Below, piece after piece: positions 1 through 7,947 of a stretch of 64,000 nt of DNA. A program made the translations under genes and the position numbers. This DNA is from Candidatus Enterococcus courvalinii (GTDB taxonomy: Bacteria > Bacillota > Bacilli > Lactobacillales > Enterococcaceae): contig NZ_JAFLWI010000004.1 in NCBI RefSeq assembly GCF_017315945.1, positions 62,001 through 126,000 on the forward strand, read 5' to 3'. Numbering within the stretch: position 1 is the first letter of the stretch; every line of letters begins with the position of its first letter. The notes under the pieces are model-generated. The model was not told the DNA's origin, searched no databases, and saw nothing but the letters and a program-made list of their open reading frames with translations.

Positions 1-60
1 CGCTGGATGATTGAAGATTTTATTGCGACATTGTCATCTAAAAAAGGTTTGGATAAATGA
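1..60 (+). CDS. 3' end of an unidentified gene (partial)
   Basis: The first 60 bases read as an open frame of 19 codons ending in TGA, giving a C-terminus that finishes KKGLDK. The start lies outside the window. Nothing in this short tail identifies a family. It is co-directional with the DUF1033 gene downstream, after about 130 bases in which I see no clear terminator. Confidence 0.5.
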   Translation, partial: RWMIEDFIATLSSKKGLDK

Positions 61-189
61 AAAAGAAATTCGCTAGATTTTTGTAAGAGTGATTTCTTGC
101 AACTTTTTTGAAAAGTGACTAAGATGTAGCTATTGTGAAACGAGCAGAACAAAATGCTTACGTCTAAGTTGAAAAGAGGGAACGCAAAT

Positions 190-567
190 ATGTATCAAGT
201 AATAACCATGTTTGGTGATAATGAGCCATGGTGGTTTTTCGAAAATTGGGAAGAAGATATTCAAGATGAGAAAATCTTCGATTCTTTTGAAGAAGCCAAA
301 GCTGAGTATGAAAAACAATGGATCGCAATCCATCAAAAATATGAATATATCAATGCGAAGAGCAACTTTCTAAGTGCCTTTTGGAATGAAGGAGAAGAGC
401 GCTGGTGTGAAGAATGTGATGATGATCTCCAACAATATAAAGGGTTAGCTTTATTAAAAGAGAATCAACCACTCAGCGTAGAAAGTGGAAAGGAATTTTA
501 TGAAACAACTAATTCTAGCGGAAAAACCAAGCGTTGCCAAAGACCTAAGCAAGGTGCTTGGAGCTAA
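190..567 (+). CDS. DUF1033 family protein
   Basis: Protein of 125 aa. The N-terminus MYQVITMFGDNEPWWFFENW, rich in acidic and aromatic residues, matches the DUF1033 family of small soluble Firmicutes proteins as I know it; no biochemical role is known to me. I chose the ATG at 190 because a GAGGG-type ribosome site lies about ten bases upstream; an ATG at 154 has none and would add only a non-conserved tail. The 3' end overlaps the start of topB by 68 bases in another frame, which suggests translational coupling. The last 20 or so residues lie inside the overlap and look non-conserved. Confidence 0.75.
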   Translation: MYQVITMFGDNEPWWFFENWEEDIQDEKIFDSFEEAKAEYEKQWIAIHQKYEYINAKSNFLSAFWNEGEERWCEECDDDLQQYKGLALLKENQPLSVESGKEFYETTNSSGKTKRCQRPKQGAWS

Positions 568-2572
568 TCAAAAACATAAAAACTATTACGAAGGACCCAA
601 GGTGATCGTGACTTGGGCCCTTGGTCATTTATTGAGTTTAAAAATGCCAGAAGACTTGAACAAAGAATGGCAGAGCTGGCAGATGGAAACATTGCCAATG
701 ATTCCTAAAAATCTAGGAATCAAACCCCTACCAAAAACTGGGCATCAATTAAAGGCAATTAAACAATTAGCAACCCGAAAAGATGTGGGGGAAGTTGTCA
801 TTGCGACCGATGCTGGAAGAGAAGGCGAGTTAGTTGCGCGCTGGATTTTAGAATATGTACATTTTAGTAAACCAGTGAAACGTTTATGGATTTCTTCTCA
901 AACAGACAAAGCAATCAAAGAAGGATTTAAGCACCTCAAGCCAGCCAAAGAATACGATGCACTCTATGCTTCTGCTTTGGCAAGGGCAAAAGCAGACTGG
1001 TTAGTCGGATTAAATGTAACACGTGCATTGACAGTTAAATATCAAGATAATTTATCTGCGGGCCGGGTGCAAACACCGACTTTAGCTTTAGTGCGTGATC
1101 AAGAAAAGAAAATCGAACAATTTCGACCACAAACTTATTTTACGATTCATTTAACTGTGGCCCACGAACAGGCGAAAATGCTTCAAAAGAATCAATTTGC
1201 ATTGAAAAAAATAGAAGAAGCGCAAGCATTGGTGAAAACATTCAGTCAGTCGAATGGAACGGTAACAGAGATTCAAGAGAAGCTAAAAACCGAGCCTGCT
1301 CCGCTTCCTTATGATTTGACAGAAATCCAGCGTGAAGCCAACCAACGATATGGTTATTCAGCTAAAAAAACATTAAGCCTAGTTCAAAGTTTATATGAAA
1401 CACACAAAATCGTAACTTATCCGCGTACAGATAGTAAGTATTTGACAAATGATATGAAAAGCACGATGAAAGAGCGTCTACAAGCTGTTAGTGATTTTGC
1501 ACCAGAAGTAAAACTTTACTTGAAAAACGGCGCAGTAGTGAAACAAACAAAAGTATTTCAAGACAACAAAGTAACGGATCACCATGCGTTGCTGCCAACG
1601 GAAAACCGTCCGCGTTATGAAAAATTGAGTAACGAAGAACAGAAAATTTATCAAATGATCGTCACACGTTTCCTAATGTTATTTGCGGAACCACATAAAG
1701 TGAGCCAGACAAAAATTACCGTAAGTTTTGGAACAGAAATCTTTGTTTTTCGTCAAAATCGAGTAGTTCAATCTGGGTGGAAACAATCAACGGCAGAAGC
1801 GGCTAACGAAGTTGAGTGGAAAAAAGGACAGCGCATTGCGCCAAACTTTACAGTGAAAAAAGAACTGTCAGCACCACCAAAACCATTGACTGAAGCAAGT
1901 TTACTCGGATTTATGGAGAAATATAGCTTGGGTACACCAGCGACTCGCGCAGAAATTATCGAGAAATTGATCAAATCAGAATTGATGGAGCGAACACCAG
2001 TGGGGTTACAAGTTTCGCCAAAAGGCAAGCAATTACTTGAATTAGTCAATCCTTCATTAGTTACACCGGAATTGACTGAAAGTTGGGAAAAAGATTTAGA
2101 AGCCATTGCTGCTGGAAAGAAACAGTCCAATCAATTTCTTCAAGGAATTGAAAAGGAAACGAAACGTTTAGTGCAAGAAATCAAAACAAGCAAGCAATCT
2201 TATCAAGATTTTTCAATTACGCAAAAGAAATGCCCTGAATGTGGGTCAAATTTACGAGAAAAGAATACACGTGATGGTAAAATCTATGTCTGTACGAATG
2301 CGGACTGTAGTTACCGTCGACGAAAAGATCCTAAGGTGTCTAACCATCGCTGTCCACAATGCCATCGAAAAATGGAAATCATTGAAGGAAAAAATGGTGC
2401 TTATTTCCGTTGTAAGTATGATGGAACGACAGAAAAAATGTTAGGGAAAAAAGAGCAAAAGAAAAAGATGACGAAGCACGAGGAACGTCGTTTGATGAAA
2501 AAATATTCGCAGGCAGAAGAGCCAGAAGAAAGTCCGTTAGCAGCTGCTTTAAGAGCTGCGATGAAAGAGTAG
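500..2572 (+). CDS. topB: DNA topoisomerase III
   Basis: Type IA topoisomerase of 690 aa that passes single strands through a transient 5'-phosphotyrosine break. The N-terminal Toprim domain carries the metal-site glutamate in ILAEKPS (E8) and the acidic ATDAGREGE motif (around D104). The catalytic tyrosine is Y307 in TYPRTDSKY. Two C-terminal zinc ribbons start near C578 (CPEC) and C618 (CPQC) and are followed by a lysine-rich tail. I chose ATG 500, which follows an AAAGGA site, over the upstream start at 485. The gene overlaps the DUF1033 gene. Length and domain order are normal for the chromosomal Firmicutes enzyme, and no conjugative-element genes are adjacent. Confidence 0.96.
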   Translation: MKQLILAEKPSVAKDLSKVLGANQKHKNYYEGPKVIVTWALGHLLSLKMPEDLNKEWQSWQMETLPMIPKNLGIKPLPKTGHQLKAIKQLATRKDVGEVVIATDAGREGELVARWILEYVHFSKPVKRLWISSQTDKAIKEGFKHLKPAKEYDALYASALARAKADWLVGLNVTRALTVKYQDNLSAGRVQTPTLALVRDQEKKIEQFRPQTYFTIHLTVAHEQAKMLQKNQFALKKIEEAQALVKTFSQSNGTVTEIQEKLKTEPAPLPYDLTEIQREANQRYGYSAKKTLSLVQSLYETHKIVTYPRTDSKYLTNDMKSTMKERLQAVSDFAPEVKLYLKNGAVVKQTKVFQDNKVTDHHALLPTENRPRYEKLSNEEQKIYQMIVTRFLMLFAEPHKVSQTKITVSFGTEIFVFRQNRVVQSGWKQSTAEAANEVEWKKGQRIAPNFTVKKELSAPPKPLTEASLLGFMEKYSLGTPATRAEIIEKLIKSELMERTPVGLQVSPKGKQLLELVNPSLVTPELTESWEKDLEAIAAGKKQSNQFLQGIEKETKRLVQEIKTSKQSYQDFSITQKKCPECGSNLREKNTRDGKIYVCTNADCSYRRRKDPKVSNHRCPQCHRKMEIIEGKNGAYFRCKYDGTTEKMLGKKEQKKKMTKHEERRLMKKYSQAEEPEESPLAAALRAAMKE

Positions 2573-2812
2573 TAGAAAAAGGTTGTGAAAGAAGTGCCCA
2601 GCTCCAACAAATAAGAAAAAATTATCAGAAATTGCTTCCCAAATTTTTGAATAATTTAGGCTTATTTGGAAGGAGTTACTTCTTGAACACCGTAGAAAAA
2701 GGTTGTGGCGCAAAGCGTTGTAGCACAAAACATCCCGCTTCAAACAAGTAAGAACACTTTTCTAAAAATAATTGCTCAAAAGTATTTAAACAGCTGAAGA
2801 ACAAAAGAAAAA
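2570..2812 (+). repeat. Diverged tandem repeat, about 120 bp per unit
   Basis: Two related units follow topB. Each opens with GTAGAAAAAGGTTGTG (2571 and about 2693) and continues with a similar block: CC-GCT-CAA-CAA-TAAGAA in both, then a similar AT-rich stretch. Between those anchors they have drifted. Short open frames on either strand look random. The function is unknown; it could be a decayed short intergenic repeat. Confidence 0.6.
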
Positions 2813-2814
2813 CA

Positions 2815-2858
2815 AAAAAGCCACGCAACCTCTCATGTAGAAAGTTGTGTGGCTTTTT
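2815..2858 (+). terminator. Rho-independent terminator after topB
   Basis: The arms AAAAAGCCACGCAAC and GTTGTGTGGCTTTTT pair almost perfectly around a short loop. With A-runs and T-runs on both sides it can also serve the convergent deacylase gene. Confidence 0.85.
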
Positions 2859-2943
2859 ATGAAGGTTTCTGTTAGTTTTTAGCAGATCGTTTAGTAGGGA
2901 TAAAGAAAATTTGAACCAGACTTATTTACTTAACTTCAGATTT

Positions 2944-3429
2944 CTATAAATTTTCAAAAATCGGCGGATGATTTAAATACTTCAAAATTTTCTGAAAATC
3001 TACAAAGTCAATGATTAGTGTCGTTGTATTCACATTTGGGTGAAAGCCAACGGTGTCTTTTTGGTCGATTGCTACATCAATCACTACTTGAATCTGATTT
3101 TTGGTATCATGCATGAGCGCTAAAGGAGTGAGTGTACCGGCAGGAACCCCTAATAATTGAGTCATTTGTTCTTCCGATAAAAAAGAAAGTCGTTTTTCAG
3201 ATAATTCATCGGCTAATTTTTTTAAATCAGCCTGTTTTTCATCGGGCAAGATAACAAGATAAATTTGCTTTCCTTTTTTTGATTTCAGTAATAGATTTTT
3301 GACTTGAGGACCAGGTAAATCAAATGTCAAATTTTTGACAGATGTAATTGCTGGATGATCAACTTTTTGATAAGAAATTTTGAGGTGAGAAAGTAAATCA
3401 TATGCTTCTTGTTCAGTTGCTTGGGACAT
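2944..3429 (-). CDS. Prolyl-tRNA deacylase (PrdX / YbaK-EbsC fold)
   Basis: A 161-aa single-domain protein of the YbaK/ProXp family. These free-standing editing enzymes hydrolyse mischarged tRNA-Pro in trans. Supporting motifs are the N-terminal DHPAITSV, then KNLLLKSKKG, LGVPAGTLTPLAL and the GFHPNVNTTTL block near the C-terminus. These fit the PrdX subgroup, which is about 160-170 aa. The ATG is preceded by a GAGG-type site on the minus strand. It is transcribed away from the T-box leader, so the two promoters lie back to back around 3430-3515. Confidence 0.87.
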   Translation of the reverse strand: MSQATEQEAYDLLSHLKISYQKVDHPAITSVKNLTFDLPGPQVKNLLLKSKKGKQIYLVILPDEKQADLKKLADELSEKRLSFLSEEQMTQLLGVPAGTLTPLALMHDTKNQIQVVIDVAIDQKDTVGFHPNVNTTTLIIDFVDFQKILKYLNHPPIFENL

Positions 3430-3479
3430 GGCTCATTCGACCTCCTTCATTTCTTTTTATTTTAACAGGTAAAAAAAAT

Positions 3480-3508
3480 TTGACAAATGAAAATTAATCC
3501 TGTAAATT
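3480..3508 (+). promoter_or_regulatory. Candidate promoter of the T-box transcript
   Basis: TTGACA (3480-3485), a 17-base spacer and TAAATT (3503-3508) fit a vegetative promoter just upstream of the T-box stem I. Confidence 0.55.
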
Positions 3509-3514
3509 ACAACG

Positions 3515-3785
3515 TAAGTAAATGAAATGACATCGAAAAGAAGAGTAGCCATTAGCAGTTTTTAGAGAGTCTCTGGTTGGTGCGAAGAGATAGCGACTAA
3601 TTGTGAAACACATCTTGGAGTCGGTTTTCTGAAATCGAGAAGTAGGAGAACCCGGGTAGCCCGTTATAGCTGCGGTCATTGTTTGATGACCAGATGAGGT
3701 TGGCTGACTGTGAAGCGCCGACAAAAAAAGGTGGAACCACGTTTATTCGTCCTTTGGTCATAACGACCGAAGGCTTTTTTTTTCA
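3515..3785 (+). promoter_or_regulatory. T-box riboswitch leader, first antiterminator/terminator unit
   Basis: Visible T-box parts are the distal stem-loop (TCTCT-GGTTGGTGCGA-AGAGA), the specifier side GTGAAACACATCTTGGAG, and the T-box GGTGGAACCACG at 3730-3741. A terminator with a T-run follows at about 3748-3785. Uncharged tRNA would favour the antiterminator and read-through into the ABC operon. The specifier may be CAC (His) or, one base earlier, ACA (Thr). The base after UGG in the T-box is A, which would pair with a U discriminator and does not fit tRNA-His well. I therefore leave the amino acid open. Confidence 0.88.
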
Positions 3786-3829
3786 CTATTTTCTGGGAAC
3801 ATGACCGCTGGAGGTTTTTTCTGCAAGGA

Positions 3830-3897
3830 AAAAGCAAACAGAGGTGGAATCACGTGTGAACGTCCTCTTGGCATTAAGCCAAGAGGGCTTTTTTTAT
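3830..3897 (+). promoter_or_regulatory. Second T-box antiterminator/terminator unit
   Basis: A second T-box-like sequence, GGTGGAATCACG (3842-3853), is followed by a strong hairpin (CCTCTTGGC/GCCAAGAGG) and a T-run ending at about 3897, just before the operon ribosome site. Only about 70 bases separate it from the first terminator, too few for its own stem I and specifier loop. It looks like a duplicated antitermination module read with the first leader. Confidence 0.75.
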
Positions 3898-3914
3898 TTA
3901 AAGGAGGAAAAACA

Positions 3915-4556
3915 ATGAAAGATTTAATTGAAGTTATGCCGCAATTATTAGTTGGCGCACTGACAACCTTGAAATTATTTTGTTTGACATTGGTCGGTTC
4001 GCTACCACTCGGATTGATTTTAGCGTTGGGGTTATCGCTCAACTTTAAGCCAATTCGTTATCTTCTTCAAACGTATGTCTGGGTTATGCGAGGAACACCA
4101 TTACTTTTACAATTGATTTTTGTATTTTATGGATTACCAACGATAGGAATTGTTTTTGATCGTTTTGAAGCAGCTTTACTAGCTTTTGTATTGAATTATG
4201 CGGCGTACTTTGCCGAAATCTTTCGCGGTGGGATCCAATCTATTCCACAAGGACAGTATGAAGCAGCGCAAGTTTTACAATTTAGTCCTTTTCAAACAGT
4301 AACGAAAATCGTTATCCCACAGGTAATAAAAATTGTTCTTCCTTCAGTAGGAAATGAAGTTATCAACTTGGTGAAAGATTCTTCGTTAGTCTATATTCTA
4401 GGCTTGGGAGATGTTATGCGTGCAGGGAAGATTGCTATGGAACGTGATGCTAGTTTATTACCATTGATTGGGGTAGCAGGAATTTATCTTGCGCTAACAG
4501 GAATCTTGACTTTGGTGATGAAACAAGTAGAAGAGAAGTTGAACTATTATCGCTAG
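3915..4556 (+). CDS. Polar amino-acid ABC transporter, permease
   Basis: Membrane subunit of 213 aa with about five hydrophobic helices. It has the HisM/GlnP-type EAA loop (GQYEAAQVLQFSPFQ, then IVIPQVIKIVLPS), which contacts the ATPase. I chose ATG 3915, which follows AAGGAGG at the end of the T-box terminator; longer readings would run back into the leader RNA. It is the first gene of a permease-ATPase-binding protein operon. The upstream T-box says the imported substrate is probably an amino acid or its precursor; histidine is one candidate. The protein family alone does not settle the substrate. Confidence 0.9.
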   Translation: MKDLIEVMPQLLVGALTTLKLFCLTLVGSLPLGLILALGLSLNFKPIRYLLQTYVWVMRGTPLLLQLIFVFYGLPTIGIVFDRFEAALLAFVLNYAAYFAEIFRGGIQSIPQGQYEAAQVLQFSPFQTVTKIVIPQVIKIVLPSVGNEVINLVKDSSLVYILGLGDVMRAGKIAMERDASLLPLIGVAGIYLALTGILTLVMKQVEEKLNYYR

Positions 4557-4568
4557 GAGGAAAAAAAG

Positions 4569-5204
4569 ATGATTGAGTTAAAAAAAGTAAGTAAAACATT
4601 TGGTAAAAAGCAAGTAATCAAAGAATTAGATTTAGTCATTCCTGATGGTAAAACACTCGCTATCGTTGGTCCTTCAGGTGGTGGGAAGACAACGCTCCTT
4701 CGCGTATTAGCTGGACTTGAAAAAGCAGATAGTGGCGAGTTTTATTTAGATCAAGAACCATTTAATCCAGCAGAACTAAAAAATCGAGAACAAGTAGTGG
4801 GTGTTGTGTTCCAAGACTTTCAATTATTTCCACACTTAAGTATTTTTGATAACATCACTTTAGCACCTAAGAATGTATTAAAGCAGTCGAAAGAAGTGTA
4901 TACCCAAAAGGCAAAAGAGCTAGCAGAATCTTTAGGTATCAGTGATTTATTAGACAGCTATCCTTTCCAATTATCAGGTGGACAAAAACAACGTGTGGCA
5001 ATTGCCCGTGCGTTAGCTATGAATCCAAGAGTGTTGGCTTATGATGAGCCAACAAGTGCACTTGATCCCGAGTTACGTCAACAAGTTGAGAAGTTAATTG
5101 TATCTTTGAAAGAAGAAGGCGTAACTCAGATTATCGTGACCCATGATTTAGTTTTTGCAGAAAATGTGAGTGATCAGTTATTAAAAGTAACACCAAACCA
5201 GTAA
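4569..5204 (+). CDS. Polar amino-acid ABC transporter, ATPase
   Basis: A 211-aa nucleotide-binding subunit. Walker A is GPSGGGKTT near residue 36, the Q-loop is VFQDFQLFPH, the signature is LSGGQKQRVAIARAL, Walker B ends in AYDEPTSALD, and the switch histidine is in IVTHD. It is slightly shorter than typical GlnQ/HisP proteins (about 240 aa) and ends soon after the switch region. It starts 12 bases after the permease stop with an AGGAGG site, and energises uptake by the permease and lipoprotein encoded beside it. Confidence 0.92.
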   Translation: MIELKKVSKTFGKKQVIKELDLVIPDGKTLAIVGPSGGGKTTLLRVLAGLEKADSGEFYLDQEPFNPAELKNREQVVGVVFQDFQLFPHLSIFDNITLAPKNVLKQSKEVYTQKAKELAESLGISDLLDSYPFQLSGGQKQRVAIARALAMNPRVLAYDEPTSALDPELRQQVEKLIVSLKEEGVTQIIVTHDLVFAENVSDQLLKVTPNQ

Positions 5205-5224
5205 AAGAAAGGAAGAAAAAATAG

Positions 5225-6037
5225 ATGAAAAAATTTACTCGGGCATTATTTTTAGTTCTTTTTATTTTACTCGGACTTTCTGGTTGTGGACGAAAGCCAA
5301 CAGAAGACAGTTGGTCAACAATCAATCAAGAAAAAGAAATAACAATTGGTTTAGATGATACGTTTGTCCCTATGGGGTTTCGTGATAAAGAAGGCAAGTT
5401 AACTGGCTTTGATATCGAGTTAGCTAAAGCTGTGTTCAAAGAATATGGAATCAAAGTCAACTTTCAACCAATTGATTGGTCAATGAAGGAATTTGAGTTG
5501 ACCAATGGAACGATCGATCTGATTTGGAACGGCTATTCGAAGACACCTGCACGTGAAAAAAAAGTGCAGTTCACGCAGCCATACATGGAGAATGCGCAAG
5601 TCTTGATAACCCCTAAAAGTTCTGAAATAGCAAACTTTGCAGACATGAAGGGGAAAATTTTAGGCGCTCAGAATGGTTCATCCGGTTATGATGTCTTTAC
5701 GAAACAACCAGAAGTTTTAAAAGATTATGTAAAAGATCAGGAAGCTGTGTTATATGATAGCTTTAATGAAGCATTGATTGATTTAAGAAGTGGTCGAATT
5801 GATGGATTATTGATGGACCGTGTGTATGCAAATTATTATTTGAAACAAAAAAATCAATTGCAAGATTATCACATTTTAACTGGGGAATATGCAAGTGAGG
5901 ACTTTGCTGTAGGTGCGAGAAAGTCAGATCGGACATTAGTGACCAAAATCAATCAGGCCTTTGACCAGTTGGAAGCGTCAGGTGAATTTCAAAAACTGTC
6001 GAAGCGATGGTTTGGGGAAAATGTGACGCCAAAATGA
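5225..6037 (+). CDS. Polar amino-acid ABC transporter, substrate-binding lipoprotein
   Basis: A 270-aa family 3 solute-binding protein. The N-terminus is a lipoprotein signal peptide ending in LSGC, so the mature protein is tethered to the outer membrane face. The mature part opens with the typical EITIGLDDTFVPMGF ligand-pocket strand and contains GFDIELAKA and SKTPAREKKVQFTQPY, all usual for HisJ/GlnH-type proteins. It is the last gene of the T-box operon and is followed by a strong terminator. Substrate is not determined from sequence. Confidence 0.92.
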   Translation: MKKFTRALFLVLFILLGLSGCGRKPTEDSWSTINQEKEITIGLDDTFVPMGFRDKEGKLTGFDIELAKAVFKEYGIKVNFQPIDWSMKEFELTNGTIDLIWNGYSKTPAREKKVQFTQPYMENAQVLITPKSSEIANFADMKGKILGAQNGSSGYDVFTKQPEVLKDYVKDQEAVLYDSFNEALIDLRSGRIDGLLMDRVYANYYLKQKNQLQDYHILTGEYASEDFAVGARKSDRTLVTKINQAFDQLEASGEFQKLSKRWFGENVTPK

Positions 6038-6044
6038 CTAAATG

Positions 6045-6090
6045 AAAAATAGCTTAAGAAATCAGTGAGGGGTTTCTTAAGCTATTTTTA
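6045..6090 (+). terminator. Terminator of the amino-acid ABC operon
   Basis: A perfect hairpin, AAAAATAGCTTAAGAAA paired with TTTCTTAAGCTATTTTT, lies just after the lipoprotein stop codon. Confidence 0.9.
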
Positions 6091-6269
6091 TATTTAAGTA
6101 AATAAATAGAAAGAGAGGGAAGTTTACGCTATATAAAGTGACCAGAGTATTTGAACCTAGGGAGATGAGGACAGATAGGCGCTCATTTGAATTACTTGTG
6201 TCTTTTTTTATAAATATAAAAAAGAATGTTATCATTAATGAAACATATCTTTTACGGAGGAACGGTTTA

Positions 6270-7580
6270 ATGAAAAAGGGTGTAGGGTATTTCGCCTGTG
6301 TGACGTTATTGTCGACAATGATGTTAGCAACGACAAGTGTTTTTGCTGAAGAAACAATGGATACAACAACGTATACAGGAACGGATGAGCAGACGGTAAT
6401 GTCTACTTATGGGGAGAAACAGACGACAAGTAGTACAGTTACAGAGAATGACCTAATGAATGAAGAAGTGCAGACAGCTATTGTCAATGGGGAGCAAGTA
6501 ACTGTTGAACAACCAGCCAAAGAAGGGCAAGCTGAAGCAGAGGCAACGGAGGCGCCAAAAGAAGAGCTACAAGAAGGTGGACCAAGTCTTTATGCACGTA
6601 GTTCAGTTAAAACATTCCCAATGTATCGTTTGTTCAATCCTTATAGTGGGGAACATTTTTACACAAGAGATACTGGTGAGCGTGATAAACTGAGAAAAAT
6701 TGGTTGGAATTATGAAGGAATCGGTTGGCAAGCACCAACAACGGGTGCGCCTGTCTATCGTTTGTACAACCGTTACAATGGGGAACATTTTTACACGTTA
6801 AATGCGAAAGAGCGCGACAACATCACGAAATATGGTTGGAAATATGAAGGTATTGGTTGGTACTCGTACACTGGCTCAAATGGAATCCCTGTTAGTCGTC
6901 TGTATAGTAAACGAGTCAATTGGCATCACTACACGCTAGACGAAAACGAGAAAAATGTGATTAGTAAACAAGGCTGGGCATATGAAGGTGTAGGCTGGTA
7001 CGCAGTAGGAAATGGTCAACAAACGAATGATGACTATAAGCTTCTTGGTGTAAAAAATTACAACCAATATGCTTTGGGCGCACCAAGTGGTTGTGAAGGT
7101 GCTTCACTATTACAAGCTTTACAATACAAAGGAAAAATCACCAACTGGGGCTTAACCCAATTTTTAAATACGATTCCTAAATCCACAAATGGAAATCCAA
7201 ATACAGGTTTTGTTGGTAGCCCCTTTGTGGAAAATTCTTGGACCTATTCCGCAATCTATCCTGCACCACTAACAACTTGGGGACAAAAGTATGGTAATGT
7301 GCAAAATATTTCTGGAAGTTCGATGAATACTCTTTTAAATGAAGTGAAAAGCGGTAACCCAGTAGTTGCTTGGGTAACGATTAATTTCCAACCGATACGT
7401 TGGGGCAATTGGAATTTTGGTATAGCTGCCAATAATAACCATGCAGTAACACTTGATGGCTACAATAAAGGCAGTAATCAAGTTCATGTTTCTGATCCAA
7501 TCAGCGGGTCATATTGGTTAAGCCGAACAACATTTGAGAATATTTACAATGCAAGAAAATATGCAGTAGTTGTAAAATAA
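6270..7580 (+). CDS. Secreted protein with DUF5648 repeats and a C39-like peptidase domain
   Basis: Protein of 436 aa. An N-terminal signal peptide ends near VFAEE and is followed by an acidic, Thr/Glu-rich linker (about 30-110). Three DUF5648-type repeats follow (about 110-250), each with a Y/SRLY-N-GEHFYT core and a GW-YEGIGW end; the third is divergent. The C-terminal domain (about 260-436) is a Peptidase_C39_2-like papain fold with candidate catalytic C275 (SGCEGAS), H391 (NNHAVTLDGY) and D409 (VSDPISG). I start at ATG 6270, behind an ACGGAGG site; a longer reading from 6138 lacks one. It probably acts on peptide or cell-wall material outside the cell, but the substrate is unknown. Confidence 0.85.
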   Translation: MKKGVGYFACVTLLSTMMLATTSVFAEETMDTTTYTGTDEQTVMSTYGEKQTTSSTVTENDLMNEEVQTAIVNGEQVTVEQPAKEGQAEAEATEAPKEELQEGGPSLYARSSVKTFPMYRLFNPYSGEHFYTRDTGERDKLRKIGWNYEGIGWQAPTTGAPVYRLYNRYNGEHFYTLNAKERDNITKYGWKYEGIGWYSYTGSNGIPVSRLYSKRVNWHHYTLDENEKNVISKQGWAYEGVGWYAVGNGQQTNDDYKLLGVKNYNQYALGAPSGCEGASLLQALQYKGKITNWGLTQFLNTIPKSTNGNPNTGFVGSPFVENSWTYSAIYPAPLTTWGQKYGNVQNISGSSMNTLLNEVKSGNPVVAWVTINFQPIRWGNWNFGIAANNNHAVTLDGYNKGSNQVHVSDPISGSYWLSRTTFENIYNARKYAVVVK

Positions 7581-7947
7581 GTAAAAGACGAGACAGGGAC
7601 AAAATTAAAATCCAGCCGTTCTTAACATATTTTCCAATTTAAAAAACGCCTAAAATTATCGTTTTCAAAACGAATTTTGGGCGTTTTTCTATTTAGGTTA
7701 CTTTTTGTTCCAGTCCAATTCTTTTATGAATTAGCCACCTGATTGAAAATAAAAAAATGAAAGTTAAAAGGCAATCGCTTGAAAATGAGCAGGAGAATGG
7801 TTATAGTTTGTGGATCTATTTCCAGAAGGGGATAGGAAAGTAACGCATTTGAAGCGACTAATATATGATAATTAGCTACTTTTCTAAAGAAAAACAAGGA
7901 TTGACTTTGAAGGCTTTTTTTCTATTATAAAGAGAAGGGGGGAGTAC
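7581..7947. other. Intergenic region before the PTS activator
   Basis: It contains a terminator (listed separately) and a possible promoter for the activator gene, TTGACT at 7901-7906 with TATTAT at 7923-7928. I see no RNA gene or conserved coding sequence in the remainder. Confidence 0.5.
7641..7688 (+). terminator. Terminator after the DUF5648/C39 gene
   Basis: AAAAACGCCTAAAATT pairs with AATTTTGGGCGTTTTT, followed by a T-run. Confidence 0.85.
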
